Shown piece by piece: positions 54,134-62,257 of a DNA stretch of 64,000 nucleotides. The position numbers and the translations under genes were made by a program. The notes under the pieces were generated by a model. That model saw nothing but the letters and a program-made list of their open reading frames with translations, did no database searches and was not told where the DNA came from. Position 1 is the first letter of the stretch. Every line of letters begins with the position of its first letter. Source of the DNA: an uncultured Lachnospiraceae bacterium (GTDB lineage: Bacteria; Bacillota; Clostridia; Lachnospirales; Lachnospiraceae); the NCBI GenBank assembly GCA_910584845.1, contig CAJUDH010000001.1:335877-399876 (forward strand), written 5' to 3'.

Positions 54134-54177
54134 AGGCGACAATCGGATTTGAAGCGGTGACCAGGGTGCTGCAAACC
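54134..54177 (-). repeat. Degenerate 3' half of tRNA-Cys (GCA), attachment-site copy 1
   Basis: Read on the minus strand it contains the right side of an anticodon arm with TGCA (anticodon GCA), a variable region, a damaged T arm (ttcaaat) and the 3' acceptor gtcgcct. The 5' half of the tRNA is absent. It matches copy 2 at 59644-59688 with 7 differences in 44 bases. Interpreted as the displaced tRNA end left by integration. Confidence 0.75.
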
Positions 54178-54237
54178 GTCAATTTCCATCACAGAAAACC
54201 GCATAAAATCTACATTCTTCTAATAAATTTGCGCTTC

Positions 54238-54259
54238 TGGTACACTATTGGTACACTAT
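54238..54259 (+). repeat. Tandem 11-bp repeats beside the tRNA fragment (copy A1)
   Basis: tggtacactat occurs twice back to back, 61 bases from the tRNA fragment. The same arrangement with a related 11-mer is found 60 bases from the second fragment. Likely arm-type binding sites of a tyrosine integrase. Confidence 0.6.
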
Positions 54260-54456
54260 CTTTTTTATACAATATTTCACAAATACAATTCTAATCCCAT
54301 TGCCTGTTCTGTTTTACCCTAAATCACCATGTTCAATATCAATTATGCTGTTTGATTTATTCTTGTCACTTATCCTAAATCCTATATTCTGACATTAGTT
54401 TCTTCTGAAAAGCAGCATCATTCACCGAACGTTCCAAATCCTGATAGCGTTTATCA

Positions 54457-54753
54457 TTAATCAACAAAATATTCAAATTTATTTACACGCTCCATTCCTT
54501 GTTCCATTCCCCGTGCTTCTCCTATTGCTTCTCCCTCTACTCTTCCCCGTTGCTCTGCTTCCAGCATAACCTGGTTATAATCCCGGATGGCCTTTACCCT
54601 GGCTTCATATTCCAACCGCTTTTCTTCATCCTGGCTAATCACCTGTAAATGCTGGTAGGCACTTCCAATATACATATTTTTTTCTGCCAACATATCAAAG
54701 TCCTCCTTTAACTCTTTTGGGAGCTTTGGCAGTTCCAAAATATGAAACTCCAT
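54457..54753 (-). pseudogene. Remnant of Rpn-family (PDDEXK) nuclease, C-terminal part
   Basis: A 98-residue piece that matches the C-terminal region of Rpn/PDDEXK family transposon nucleases (EFHILELPKLPKELKE ... NMYIGSAYQHLQVISQDEEKRLEYEARVKAIRDYN). The catalytic N-terminus is missing, the linker between LPKEL and the helical region is shortened, and the charged tail (GEAIGEARGMEQGME) breaks off. It is clearly a fragment rather than a small gene. Confidence 0.7.
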
Positions 54754-54933
54754 CTTATCCGTATACAGAAAATTCCGTGAATCCTCCCGGATTCGGATAT
54801 TTCTCTCTCTATCTTTATTCCCTGTGTATTACTTTTTCTCATTATCGTTGCTTTTTTTAACTGCTCCTTACACGGACTTTCTTCCTAATTATTAAATAGT
54901 ATAACATATCTCCCCTGTAAAAACCAGAAAAAA

Positions 54934-55622
54934 TCAAGCAGGATTGAATTTATGTAAATCTTCTTTCATAGCAACAAGATAAACCTCCCCCGCATCTTTC
55001 CCACAATTTCCATTCATCTGTCCAGCCACCCTGCAGAACGAATCCTCTTCACTGTGATATAAATATACAGAATCAGAAAGCACGTCCTCCGGCAAAACTT
55101 CCTTTTGGTTGATTTCTTTTACTAAGGCTGCTATTTCATTGTATTCCAGCCTCGCTTCCTGACGTACAATAATTGTTTCATGTACACTGGATGGAAGGAT
55201 AAGCAAACCACCGCCTAACTTTTTTGCCACTTTTCTTAATACGCCAGGATAAAGAATTGCGGATGCTCCCCAGGCTTGGGTCGAATTGGACAGTATATAA
55301 AGCTGTAGGTTTTGACTTTCTTTCCTACCTATCGGGCAGCTATACGTGCCAAATAATGCATCCCAAATTTTTTCATCAAAAACTGTCCTATCTGTTTCCA
55401 GTTGTGTTTTTAGAAGGTCAAGCATTACATCCTTCAAGCTTACAAATGTTGCCGGGAGCCGCTTAGGCGTGTTTGCTTTTGCCATATCTCAAAGTTCTTC
55501 TTCATTCATTTCCCAAAGGTTCATATGCTCCTTGTTAATTTTTATTGTTGCCATTCCCAAATGGTTATTCTCCAATAGGAGAACAAATACAATCGCCAAA
55601 TCTTCACCAATGATCCTATGCG
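54934..55622 (-). pseudogene. DUF5688 family protein, broken by a stop codon
   Basis: The frame 54934-55485 covers the C-terminal ~180 residues (LILPSSVHE, LSDSVYLYHS). Reading further upstream in the same frame, the codon at 55489-55491 is TGA where the family has Trp or Tyr (EEL-stop-DMAKANTP); beyond it the protein continues (RIIGEDLAIVFVLL... KEHMNLWEMNEEEL) to ~55622, where it fuses abruptly to a different gene. The first ~100 residues are missing. An intact paralogue lies at 62258-63196. The function of DUF5688 is unknown; it is typical of Lachnospiraceae mobile elements. Confidence 0.72.
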
Positions 55623-55995
55623 GCAGACATGAACGCAGTCATAGGTAAAATATTTCTGTTCCCGCTCCTTTTTTTGGATCGTTGCCCGCCCTGCTGGAAT
55701 CCAGATAAACGGGGCGGTATATAATTCCCTGCCGATGCCCCAATTAAAACAGGCCCGTTTAAAGCTGTCGGATGCCTGACCTTTTTCCTTTTCGGCATAA
55801 CTCATTGTCCCGACATCCTGTTTGCCTATCCACTGACCCTTCTCCTTGTCCCATACCTCAACCGTACAATACAGGTTCGCATCAATTACCTGATGGCTCC
55901 GCTTCCAGACAAAAGGGGTAAAGGTTTCATCCAATAACTTTTGATCTACCCTTGCATCCTTAAATAACAGCAGGCTTGCCCCTTTTCCTGAATTT
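55623..55995 (-). pseudogene. Sak/DUF1071-like single-strand annealing protein remnant
   Basis: The readable part runs KGASLLLFKDARVDQKLLDETF, then WKRSHQVIDANLYCTVEVWDK and KGQASDSFKRACFNWGIGRELYTAPFIW, the core of phage/ICE single-strand annealing proteins (DUF1071, Rad52-like). There is no start codon at the N-terminus, and after ~CVHVCR the sequence passes by a deletion junction into the DUF5688 remnant. A closely related, better preserved copy is at 63323-64000. In its active form it would pair with the YqaJ exonuclease beside it for recombination. Confidence 0.75.
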
Positions 55996-55998
55996 ATT

Positions 55999-56927
55999 CT
56001 ATGCTGCCTTAATACTGAATCTACGGCTTATTGTGGTCTTGGAAAAATCCTGATAAACTTCTGGTTGTTCTTCCTTCATCCGTTTGGCATCAAGCCTGGT
56101 TGTTTCCACGTTGCTCTATGCTACCCGGTATTTTTCGGTAAATGCCAGTTCATTGTCCTGCATCACCAGCTTAATTTCCTGCTCAATCTGTTTTTGCTCC
56201 TGTTCCAGCCTTTCCTTCATCTGCAGAAGTTCTTCCCTCCGTTCTAGCTTTTCATCAAAACCAACCAATGGGATACTGCTTTTCTTTTTTGCCCTACAAA
56301 AATACTGCCCCAATAATTCATCACAGGCTTTTGAGCCATCTGGCGCAGTCATACACCCAGCTATAATATGCTGGCTCCAAAATGCTTCTTCAATGGCAAT
56401 TAGTTTCTTAATCACTTCATCGTTCCAGGTAATTTTCTGGTAGAGAAACGCCTTTCCCAATATCACCACAGCAATATACCACATCCGTTTCCCTGTCACT
56501 GCCATATAGTGAAGGCACTGGATAAGGTAATGGGGGGAATCTGCCCATCCTTCCACTGATCATAGCTGTAGGCACTGGCAGCCTTACACTCTAACCCGGC
56601 ATCCTGGCCCACAATTAAACGATCTACATCAGCAATTATAAAGGAATGGCTGGTACTCCGGTAAAGTATATGGGAACGGCGGACTTTTAACCCGCTTGCC
56701 TCACAGAACCGCCTTGCTACGTAATCTTCCAACCCCCTTCCCTGCCGCATAGGTTCGTTATCCTTCACATTCAATTCTTCACTGGTCTTCTCCTGGAAAA
56801 CATGGACCGCACTGGCATAAGGATTCAGCCCGCAGATTGCAGCAGCATCCGAACCGCCAATTCCCGTTTTTCTTAATTTCAGCCAAGCTTCATGGTTCAT
56901 ATCTTTAATCGATTTTACTTCATACAT
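55999..56927 (-). pseudogene. YqaJ viral recombinase-type exonuclease, frameshifted and with a stop
   Basis: A ~310-residue nuclease split by two lesions. The N-terminal part (56927 to ~56535) has the PD-(D/E)xK features: RKTGIGGSDAAAICGLNPY, Glu in the GRGLEDYVARRF helix and GLECKAAS. The frame shifts at a run of six G/C (56532-56537), after which HYLIQCLHYMAVTGKRMWYIAV continues. A TAG at 56116-56118 replaces an expected Trp (YRVA-stop-SNVETTRLDAKR), and the true end is TAG at 55999. YqaJ is the exonuclease of a Red-like recombination pair with the Sak-like gene next to it. The ATG at 56927 has aaaggagga before it. Confidence 0.8.
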
Positions 56928-57126
56928 TCCAATCCTCCTTTCGCCAACGCTTCCATTTTTGCTCTCAGGCTCACAACAACGATCATCTTTACTGTCACTT
57001 CCAATTTCTTTCGTTTTGTATCCTTTCTCATGGCTATCTCTTTCTTCTTTATTACACGTAAATTAGCTCCACAGGCACAAAAACAGGAGTACCTTTCGGC
57101 ACTCCCACTCGTTTTCATCTTCGTTT
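56928..57126 (-). other. Short spacer with a possible small open frame
   Basis: On the minus strand a 67-codon frame (MKTSGSAERYSCFC... MRKDTKRKKLEVTV...) has no recognisable family and no ribosome site. Probably the spacer between the Rpn and YqaJ genes of the decayed element. Confidence 0.3.
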
Positions 57127-58127
57127 TTACCGTTCATTCTGCAATTCGTTTATGCGTTCAATACTAAGGTCAGAACATATCGCAATCTCTTCCAGTGTAT
57201 ATTTTCCTAATTTCAGCATACGCCTTGCTGTTTCTTCCAACCCTTCTTCACGGCCTTCATTTCGGCCAATCAACCTTGCCTCTTCCCGCATTTCCTTAAT
57301 CGCCTGGCACATATCTATCACTTCCTCCTTCTCATCAAACTTTATTTTTGAATGGGTAATTGCATTGATTACAACGGCTGCACTTCTTTCATGTAATGAA
57401 ACCGCTCATCGGACAAAACCACTTGCTGCAGTTTTTCTTTATCTTTAGAATATTTGATATAAAGCAGTACTTCCCGCAAACTGGTTTTCAGCTTATCCAT
57501 CTCTTCCTTGTCCATATGCGCCGGGGCAATCAGGTTGATTTTATAGTCCGGTACAAAGGCAAGGATTTATTCATCCTTTACCGACAGCATCTCATGAATG
57601 CAGCGCGGCCCATCCCAAGGCTCCGGGCTGAATAAGATAACCAACGTTATGACTGGCAGCAGCCGATCCGCCTGGTAAAAACCACTTAAATATTCCTTGC
57701 CCTTTGACCCAGGCTGGCTGCCTTCTTTTTGTTTCCCAGCTTTCCTTAACCCTGCCCGTTCTTTTTCTGCTATTCGGTGGGATTTTGCAGCCTTTTCCAC
57801 CTGTGTGGCATACTGTAAGGCATCATAGACCATGTTTTTTACAGGCATCGCCGTATGAATATCCGTTTGGTTTTCAATACCCAAAACCAGATAAGCTGCC
57901 GTTTCATCCTGCATCGCAGTCAGGTACTTTAAATTGTCACGGAATTTCTGTACAGGCGCTTGGGTATTGCCTTCCCCGTAAGGCATCCCGATTTCCGTTG
58001 TATCCATGGCATTTAATTTTAACGGATCAACCACCGGCTTCCCATCAAACAAAAGAAAGTTAAATGCGTCCGCAAATACCGCCGCATCCTTCATATACTC
58101 CTTCGTGATAATATCTTTTGCTGCCAA
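57127..58127 (-). pseudogene. Rpn-family nuclease (PDDEXK transposase family), broken
   Basis: The N-terminal 186 residues (58127-57567, TTG start, AAKDIITKEYMKDAAVFADAFNFLLFDG) match the intact copy at 60004-61053. A TAA at 57567-57569 interrupts; the same frame then continues (ILAFVPDYKINLIAPAHMDKEEM ... REVLLYIKYSKDKEKL). A frameshift near 57385 leads into NAITHSKIKFDEKEEVIDMCQAIKEMREEA and the C-terminal 64 residues to 57127. Compared with the intact copy it has lost the long Gln/Glu/Gly/Arg repeat. Rpn proteins promote RecA-independent recombination and nick DNA. Confidence 0.8.
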
Positions 58128-58229
58128 CCTGTTTTTCTCCCTGCTCGTTTAATCCCATTATAGCATCTTCTTTTTTTTAATACAATTATTTCTATTTAAT
58201 TACGATGGTTGCCTTTTATCTGGCTACCC

Positions 58230-59156
58230 TTAGGCTGCCTTTACCAATTCAAATGCCTTATCAATCATTGCATTGCCATCTACCGTCCTTGCAAACAGGT
58301 TTTCCCGGTAATTAGCCCGCTCCCGAAGGGGCCTGGCATGGGTAGCAAAATCCGATACCGCATTGATAAACCGGTAGGTATTTTTCCTTACATAAGTCAA
58401 AGCCGGCGCATCAAAGTACCTCGTTTTCACATCTTCTTTCATCCGGCAAAGGTTCTTCTTCTGCTCAGATGCATGATCCGCCAGTGAAAATAAAACGTCA
58501 ATATACCCATACACCTTCCTGTCAGAAATCTTCTGCTGGTTAAGCTGGTCAATGGCCTTTCCTAATTCTTTCATATACAGGTCAGCATAGAGAAGGGTAT
58601 GGCGGGCGTCTTCTAGCTTTCTCTGAATATCCCCTACATGATTAGGCCAGCTTCTTTTTGCTGTAGAAAGAGCAAGGTTTAAGGTGTTTTGGCACACTAC
58701 ACGAATCGGTGCCATGGCTGCCTTTATTGCCTCTGTGCCGTTATGGGCGTTCATAAAGACCAGGTACGGTATAATTTCATCCCCACTGATGATATAGCGC
58801 TGGGGAAGCTTTGCAAGCACCCAAACCCGCCAGCCACTCTGTAAGTTTCCTGCCGTTTCATAGGTGACGCCCTCACCTAACAGGGAATCCGTAAAGGCGA
58901 AAGCTTCATGGTTTTGGACAATACGGTAGCGGTCGGTTACTACTCCCAGAACTTAATGATCGGTATCGTGGATATTGGCCTGAAACCCTGATACTGGGAT
59001 TCCATCTTCTGTCCGAATCGGTTTCTGAACTACGTTCCAATTTAATCCTGCCAGAATTAACGCCTCTTGGGAGGATGGAGCTTCCTCTACCCTTGTCCCT
59101 AATCCGTGTCATGGTGTTTTTCTTACATAAAACATACACTCCACATTTGCTGACAT
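58230..59156 (-). pseudogene. DUF932 (phage/plasmid-like LGT) protein with two stop codons
   Basis: The full ~308-codon gene is readable from an ATG at 59156 (ribosome site aaaggagga) to 58230. Two in-frame stops break it: TGA at 59109-59111, exactly at the family's TPWHGLG Trp (KTP-stop-HGLGTRVEEAP), and TAA at 58953-58955 (IHDTDH-stop-VLGVVTDRYRIVQN). The downstream part (DRYRIVQNHEAFAF ... LAKLPQRYIISGDEI) is otherwise well kept. DUF932 proteins accompany plasmid and ICE single-strand DNA genes; the exact role is unknown. It was probably the first gene of the element's module. Confidence 0.85.
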
Positions 59157-59195
59157 TTTTTGTCCTCCTTTGATTTTATTTGTGGAATATAAAAA

Positions 59196-59294
59196 GGAAC
59201 TGTTGCAAAATGTAGTTTATGCACAAGATATGGATAAAACGTTTGTGGTTTCTGACATATATCATACATTTAACTATTATTTTGCAACAGTCCC
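59196..59294. mobile_element. Possible 99-bp MITE or insertion-sequence end piece
   Basis: ggaactgttgcaaaat (59196-59211) and attttgcaacagtccc (59279-59294) are inverted copies with one mismatch in 16 bases, bracketing 67 AT-rich bases. No target duplication is evident. It may be a miniature inverted-repeat element or two ends of a deleted insertion sequence, see the next entry. Confidence 0.5.
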
Positions 59295-59440
59295 TCCGCC
59301 TGCGGCGTAGTGTTTTAGCAACATGATTTCTTTCCGCCGCAGTGTGATCCTCACGGAACGTTTTTGTATCATAGAACGTACTATCTCCAAGGACTACAGA
59401 AATACCTTAATTCAACAGCACTTGAAACGGCGAAGCCGCT
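59295..59440 (-). pseudogene. Probable transposase C-terminal remnant
   Basis: On the minus strand, reading toward the gggactgttgc repeat, a short frame gives GDSTFYDTKTFREDHTAAERNHVAKTLRRRR, which resembles the C-terminal end of transposases near their terminal repeat. Only ~45 codons remain. The family is not certain. Confidence 0.4.
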
Positions 59441-59465
59441 CAAAAAAATAGGGAAACAACGAATT

Positions 59466-59508
59466 TGGTACATTATTGGTACACTATTTTTTGATCGATA
59501 GTGTACCA
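59466..59508 (+). repeat. Tandem plus inverted 11-bp repeats (copy A2)
   Basis: tggtacattat (59466-59476) and tggtacactat (59477-59487) in tandem, then an inverted copy atagtgtacca at 59498-59508. Same 11-mer as at 54238-54259. Probably the other end of element A. Confidence 0.6.
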
Positions 59509-59541
59509 AAGCAGTCTAAAGCGACAATAAAATAAAAAATA

Positions 59542-59588
59542 GGGCTGTCAAGAATTTTAGTAATCATTACTAAAATTCTTGACAGCCC
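59542..59588. repeat. Perfect 47-base palindrome
   Basis: Two 23-bp arms (gggctgtcaagaattttag... and its exact complement) around a single base. The arms are too long and the loop too short for a simple terminator; the DNA could form a cruciform. It lies between element A and the second tRNA-Cys fragment. Confidence 0.8.
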
Positions 59589-59611
59589 TTGATTTTACTA
59601 TCTTTTTGCAA

Positions 59612-59640
59612 TAAAAAAGGAACCACATTTCTGTGATTCC
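59612..59640 (-). terminator. Displaced tRNA-Cys terminator, right copy
   Basis: On the minus strand ggaatcacag...tgtggttcc forms a stem followed by six T and A/T, directly after the tRNA-Cys fragment at 59644-59688. This is the counterpart of 54085-54126. Confidence 0.75.
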
Positions 59641-59643
59641 TAA

Positions 59644-59688
59644 GAGGCGACAACCAGATTTGAACTGGTGATCAGGGTGTTGCAGACC
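59644..59688 (-). repeat. 3' half of tRNA-Cys (GCA), attachment-site copy 2
   Basis: On the minus strand: ggtctGCAacacc side of the anticodon arm, variable loop, an intact T arm (accag-ttcaaat-ctggt) and acceptor end gtcgcct. The 5' half is missing. Better preserved than copy 1, consistent with a younger integration. Confidence 0.8.
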
Positions 59689-59747
59689 TATATTTAATTG
59701 TATGGAAACCTTGATTTTTCAAGCTTCCCACTGTCTAAATATCTTTT

Positions 59748-59769
59748 TAGTGACTTATTGGTGACCTAT
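59748..59769 (+). repeat. Tandem 11-bp repeats beside the tRNA fragment (copy B1)
   Basis: tagtgacttat (59748-59758) and tggtgacctat (59759-59769), 60 bases from the tRNA fragment. They share the tggtnnacnat-type pattern and the spacing of the element A repeats, but with different bases, as expected for a related integrase with diverged arm sites. Confidence 0.55.
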
Positions 59770-60003
59770 TTTAAAACACATGCCCTAAAATCCCCTTTCC
59801 ATCTATAAAAAGCTCCACCAGTGTGCAAAAAGCACTGATGGTAAGTGATCTATTCACCAGGATTTAGCCAATGCTTCACTTAATCTCTTGCCTGTTCTTT
59901 CCCCGCAAGAAGTTCTTCCATAAGTCCTAAACTAATAGGAGCTATCCTTGGATACATATTTAAATTAGATCACCCAACCGATTAACAGCAATCAATACCC
60001 TTC

Positions 60004-61053
60004 CTACTCCCATGCTTTAATTGTTTCTATCGGGAGTTCCAAAATTTCTGCTATTTCTTCCAGCGAATTACCTCTTTTTAACATATTCCGAGCGGTTCTC
60101 CTGTCCGCTTCCTGCCTGCCTTCCTGCCTGCCTTCCTGCCTGCCTTCCTGCCTTCCCTCTTGTCTTCCCTCTTGTATTCCCTCTTGCCTGCCTTCCTGCC
60201 TTTCTTTTTTTCTCATATCCGCTACTGCCTGGCACATATCTACTCGTTTCCCCTTTCTGTCAAATTCCAACTCTGAGTTGGTTATGGTATCGATCACGAT
60301 TGCCGCTTCCGTATCCAAATTTCGGAACCGCGGATTATTCTCCAGCAGCCTGTTAAGTTGTTCCCTATCCTTAGAGTATTTGATATAAAACAGCACTTCC
60401 CGCAGGCTACTCCTGAATTTCTCCATGTCCTCTTCCTTAATCTGGGCCGGGGCTATCAGGTTGATCCGGTAGTCCGGGACAAAGGATAAGATTCTTGGAT
60501 CCTTCACCGAAAACATCTCATAAATGCTCATGGGGGCATCCCACGGCTCCGGGTTAAATAAGAGCACTAACGTAACCACCGGAAGAAGGCGGTCGCCCTT
60601 ATAAAAGCCGCTTAAATACTCCCCTGCTTCTATACGGATATCTGACTTTTCATTCCTTACGGCTTCCGTTATTTCCTGCTTTTTCTTTTTTGCTGCATCA
60701 CGGTGGGATTTTGCTGCCTTTTCCACCTGTGCCGCATATTGGAGGGCATCATAGACCATATTCTTTACGGCCATAGCATAATGGATTTCTGACTGGTTTT
60801 CGATTCCTAACAAAAGATAGGCAGCATTTCCATCTTCCATAGCAGTCAGGTACTTCAGCCCATCCCGAAATTTTTGTACGGTAACTCTTGTCTTTCCCTC
60901 CCCATAGGGCATCCCAATTTCTGTGGTGTCCATTTCATGAAGCTTCAATGGGTCAATTACCGGGTTCCCTCCAAATATCAAATAGTTAAATGCATCTGCA
61001 AAGACTTCCGTATCTTTTATATAATCTTTTGTCACGATATCTTTTGCTGCCAA
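60004..61053 (-). CDS. Rpn-family nuclease (PDDEXK transposase family)
   Basis: A 349-residue protein of the Rpn/putative transposase family, endonucleases that stimulate RecA-independent recombination. The N-terminal nuclease fold includes DAFNYLIFGG, the Glu/Asp-rich MDTTEIGMPYGEG and LLGIENQSEIHYAMAVKNMVYDALQY, which holds the (D/E)xK-like residues. A charged linker with nine EG-repeat units (RQEGRQEG..., ~275-315) precedes a C-terminal LEEIAEILELPIETI helix pair. The start codon is TTG with gaggaggg upstream; the decayed paralogue at 57127-58127 uses the same TTG. Intact. Confidence 0.85.
   Translation of the reverse strand: MAAKDIVTKDYIKDTEVFADAFNYLIFGGNPVIDPLKLHEMDTTEIGMPYGEGKTRVTVQKFRDGLKYLTAMEDGNAAYLLLGIENQSEIHYAMAVKNMVYDALQYAAQVEKAAKSHRDAAKKKKQEITEAVRNEKSDIRIEAGEYLSGFYKGDRLLPVVTLVLLFNPEPWDAPMSIYEMFSVKDPRILSFVPDYRINLIAPAQIKEEDMEKFRSSLREVLFYIKYSKDREQLNRLLENNPRFRNLDTEAAIVIDTITNSELEFDRKGKRVDMCQAVADMRKKERQEGRQEGIQEGRQEGRQEGRQEGRQEGRQEADRRTARNMLKRGNSLEEIAEILELPIETIKAWE
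60109..60200. repeat. 12-base tandem repeat inside the Rpn gene
   Basis: ttcctgcctgcc and close variants repeat in register through ~90 bases, encoding Arg-Gln-Glu-Gly units. Copy number can change by slippage in steps that keep the reading frame. The decayed paralogue has only a short version. Confidence 0.8.
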
Positions 61054-61225
61054 GCTATCCCTCCTCGTATCTTCTGCTGCTATAATTTTATTTTGCCATC
61101 ATAACCTGCCAATAACAACAATCACTGGAGGCGGCACCCACCCATCACACAATATTGAACTCATCTCCATTTCTTCCGCTCGCAACGGCCTGGTTTCATA
61201 ATCCTCCGGCCTGTCTCAGATGGCC

Positions 61226-62089
61226 TCATTTTTCTGGAAGTAACTCCTTTATTAACTTTTCCTGGTATAAAGCATCTTCGGATGCCCTCTTTAAGTCTCC
61301 CAATCTATTAGCAGCAATTAATATCGTATTCAGTCTGTTAATTCGGGCCGCCCCTGTTCTCTCACCTTCTTCCCGACTTTCCATCCTAATCATCTGCAGG
61401 GTCTCCGCCTCATTGTATTCTGTGATACACATCCCTTTCACCTCCGCCCTGTGCCCAACTAAAAACTTCCGGATCTCATATTCTTCTGGCATTTCATCTA
61501 TTGCCTGGTCTATGTCCATCTCTGACCGGTTTTTCCGGATCCGCTCCACCAGCCATGCATACTCGGATAAAGGCTTGCAAGCTCCCAGTATCCCCTGATC
61601 CTTTCCATAATTGATATTCACCATGCGGACCTTCACCTCTATATCTGGCTCCGCAGCTTCCCTGTCCGCTTCAAACGCATCGCTTAGCTTCAGGACTTCA
61701 TCCCCCTTCCCTTCTATCCCATTATAAAACGTGACCAGCTTGGGGACGGGGAGATGTACTGGCTTCTTCCCATAAATATTCAGTTTATTCCTCTGGATAT
61801 ATTTGTCATATAACTTCCCGGCATACATCAGTTGGCGCACCGGCATATTCGAGTTGTATGTGCTCTGCTACTCATAAATATTCATCACATGGAACAGAGT
61901 AAAGGAAAGGTCATTCTTCATTCCCATATAAACAGCATCCTCTATTGTTGTAAACTCTATATCCTCCGGATCCGTATAGCTGGTTCCGTTTACTGCATTA
62001 TACAAGCTTAAGGTCCATTCCTTATTTGACTCACTGCCAAACAGGAAGCAGAACAGGCGATCCTTATGCTCTTTATTTACCGTTGACAT
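61226..62089 (-). pseudogene. Rpn-like PDDEXK family protein split by an amber codon
   Basis: Two frames in the same phase: 62089-61868 (MSTVNKEHKDRLFCFLFGSE ... FHVMNIYE) and 61846-61226 (MPVRQLMYAGKLYDKYI ... KELLPEK). Between them lies only TAG at 61868-61870, and the bridging codons read QSTYNSN, so one C-to-T change (CAG to TAG) suffices. Together they make a ~287-residue PD-(D/E)xK family protein (NGTSYTDPEDIEFTT; VPKLVTFYNG) with C-terminal helices. It could be a recent nonsense mutation. Confidence 0.78.
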
Positions 62090-62257
62090 TTTCTCCGGCC
62101 CCTCCTTTCACTTTTGGCTTTCTGCTTTTTTCTCTTTTTTGTTCCTGGCAAGACTTTCTTATTTAAATTATAGCATTTCAGACCCGCAATTACAAGGAGC
62201 CGGATCCTTAAGTTTGTATCCGGCTCGGCTCCCCGTTACAGATTTTCCGGTTCCTCC

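Larger units (their letters stand above)
54134..59643. mobile_element. Decayed integrative element A, left boundary at a tRNA-Cys 3' fragment
   Basis: A ~5.5-kb segment between two tRNA-Cys 3' fragments. It holds only broken genes of mobile-element type, all on the minus strand: DUF932, Rpn nuclease, YqaJ, Sak/DUF1071-like, DUF5688 and an Rpn tail. Tandem 11-bp repeats lie at both inner ends. No integrase is left. Interpreted as a defunct element that once integrated at tRNA-Cys. Confidence 0.7.

Noticed and set aside
54134..54177. Functional tRNA-Cys gene
   Set aside because: The 5' half is missing and the T arm is broken, so it cannot fold as a tRNA.
54457..59156. Recoding of TGA or TAG as tryptophan
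   Set aside because: All other genes in the window use TGG and normal stops, and the same genes carry frameshifts as well, so decay is simpler.
59644..59688. Functional tRNA-Cys gene
   Set aside because: The T arm is good, but acceptor 5' strand and D arm are absent.
60109..60200. CRISPR array
   Set aside because: Repeats are 12 bases without spacers and lie inside a coding frame.
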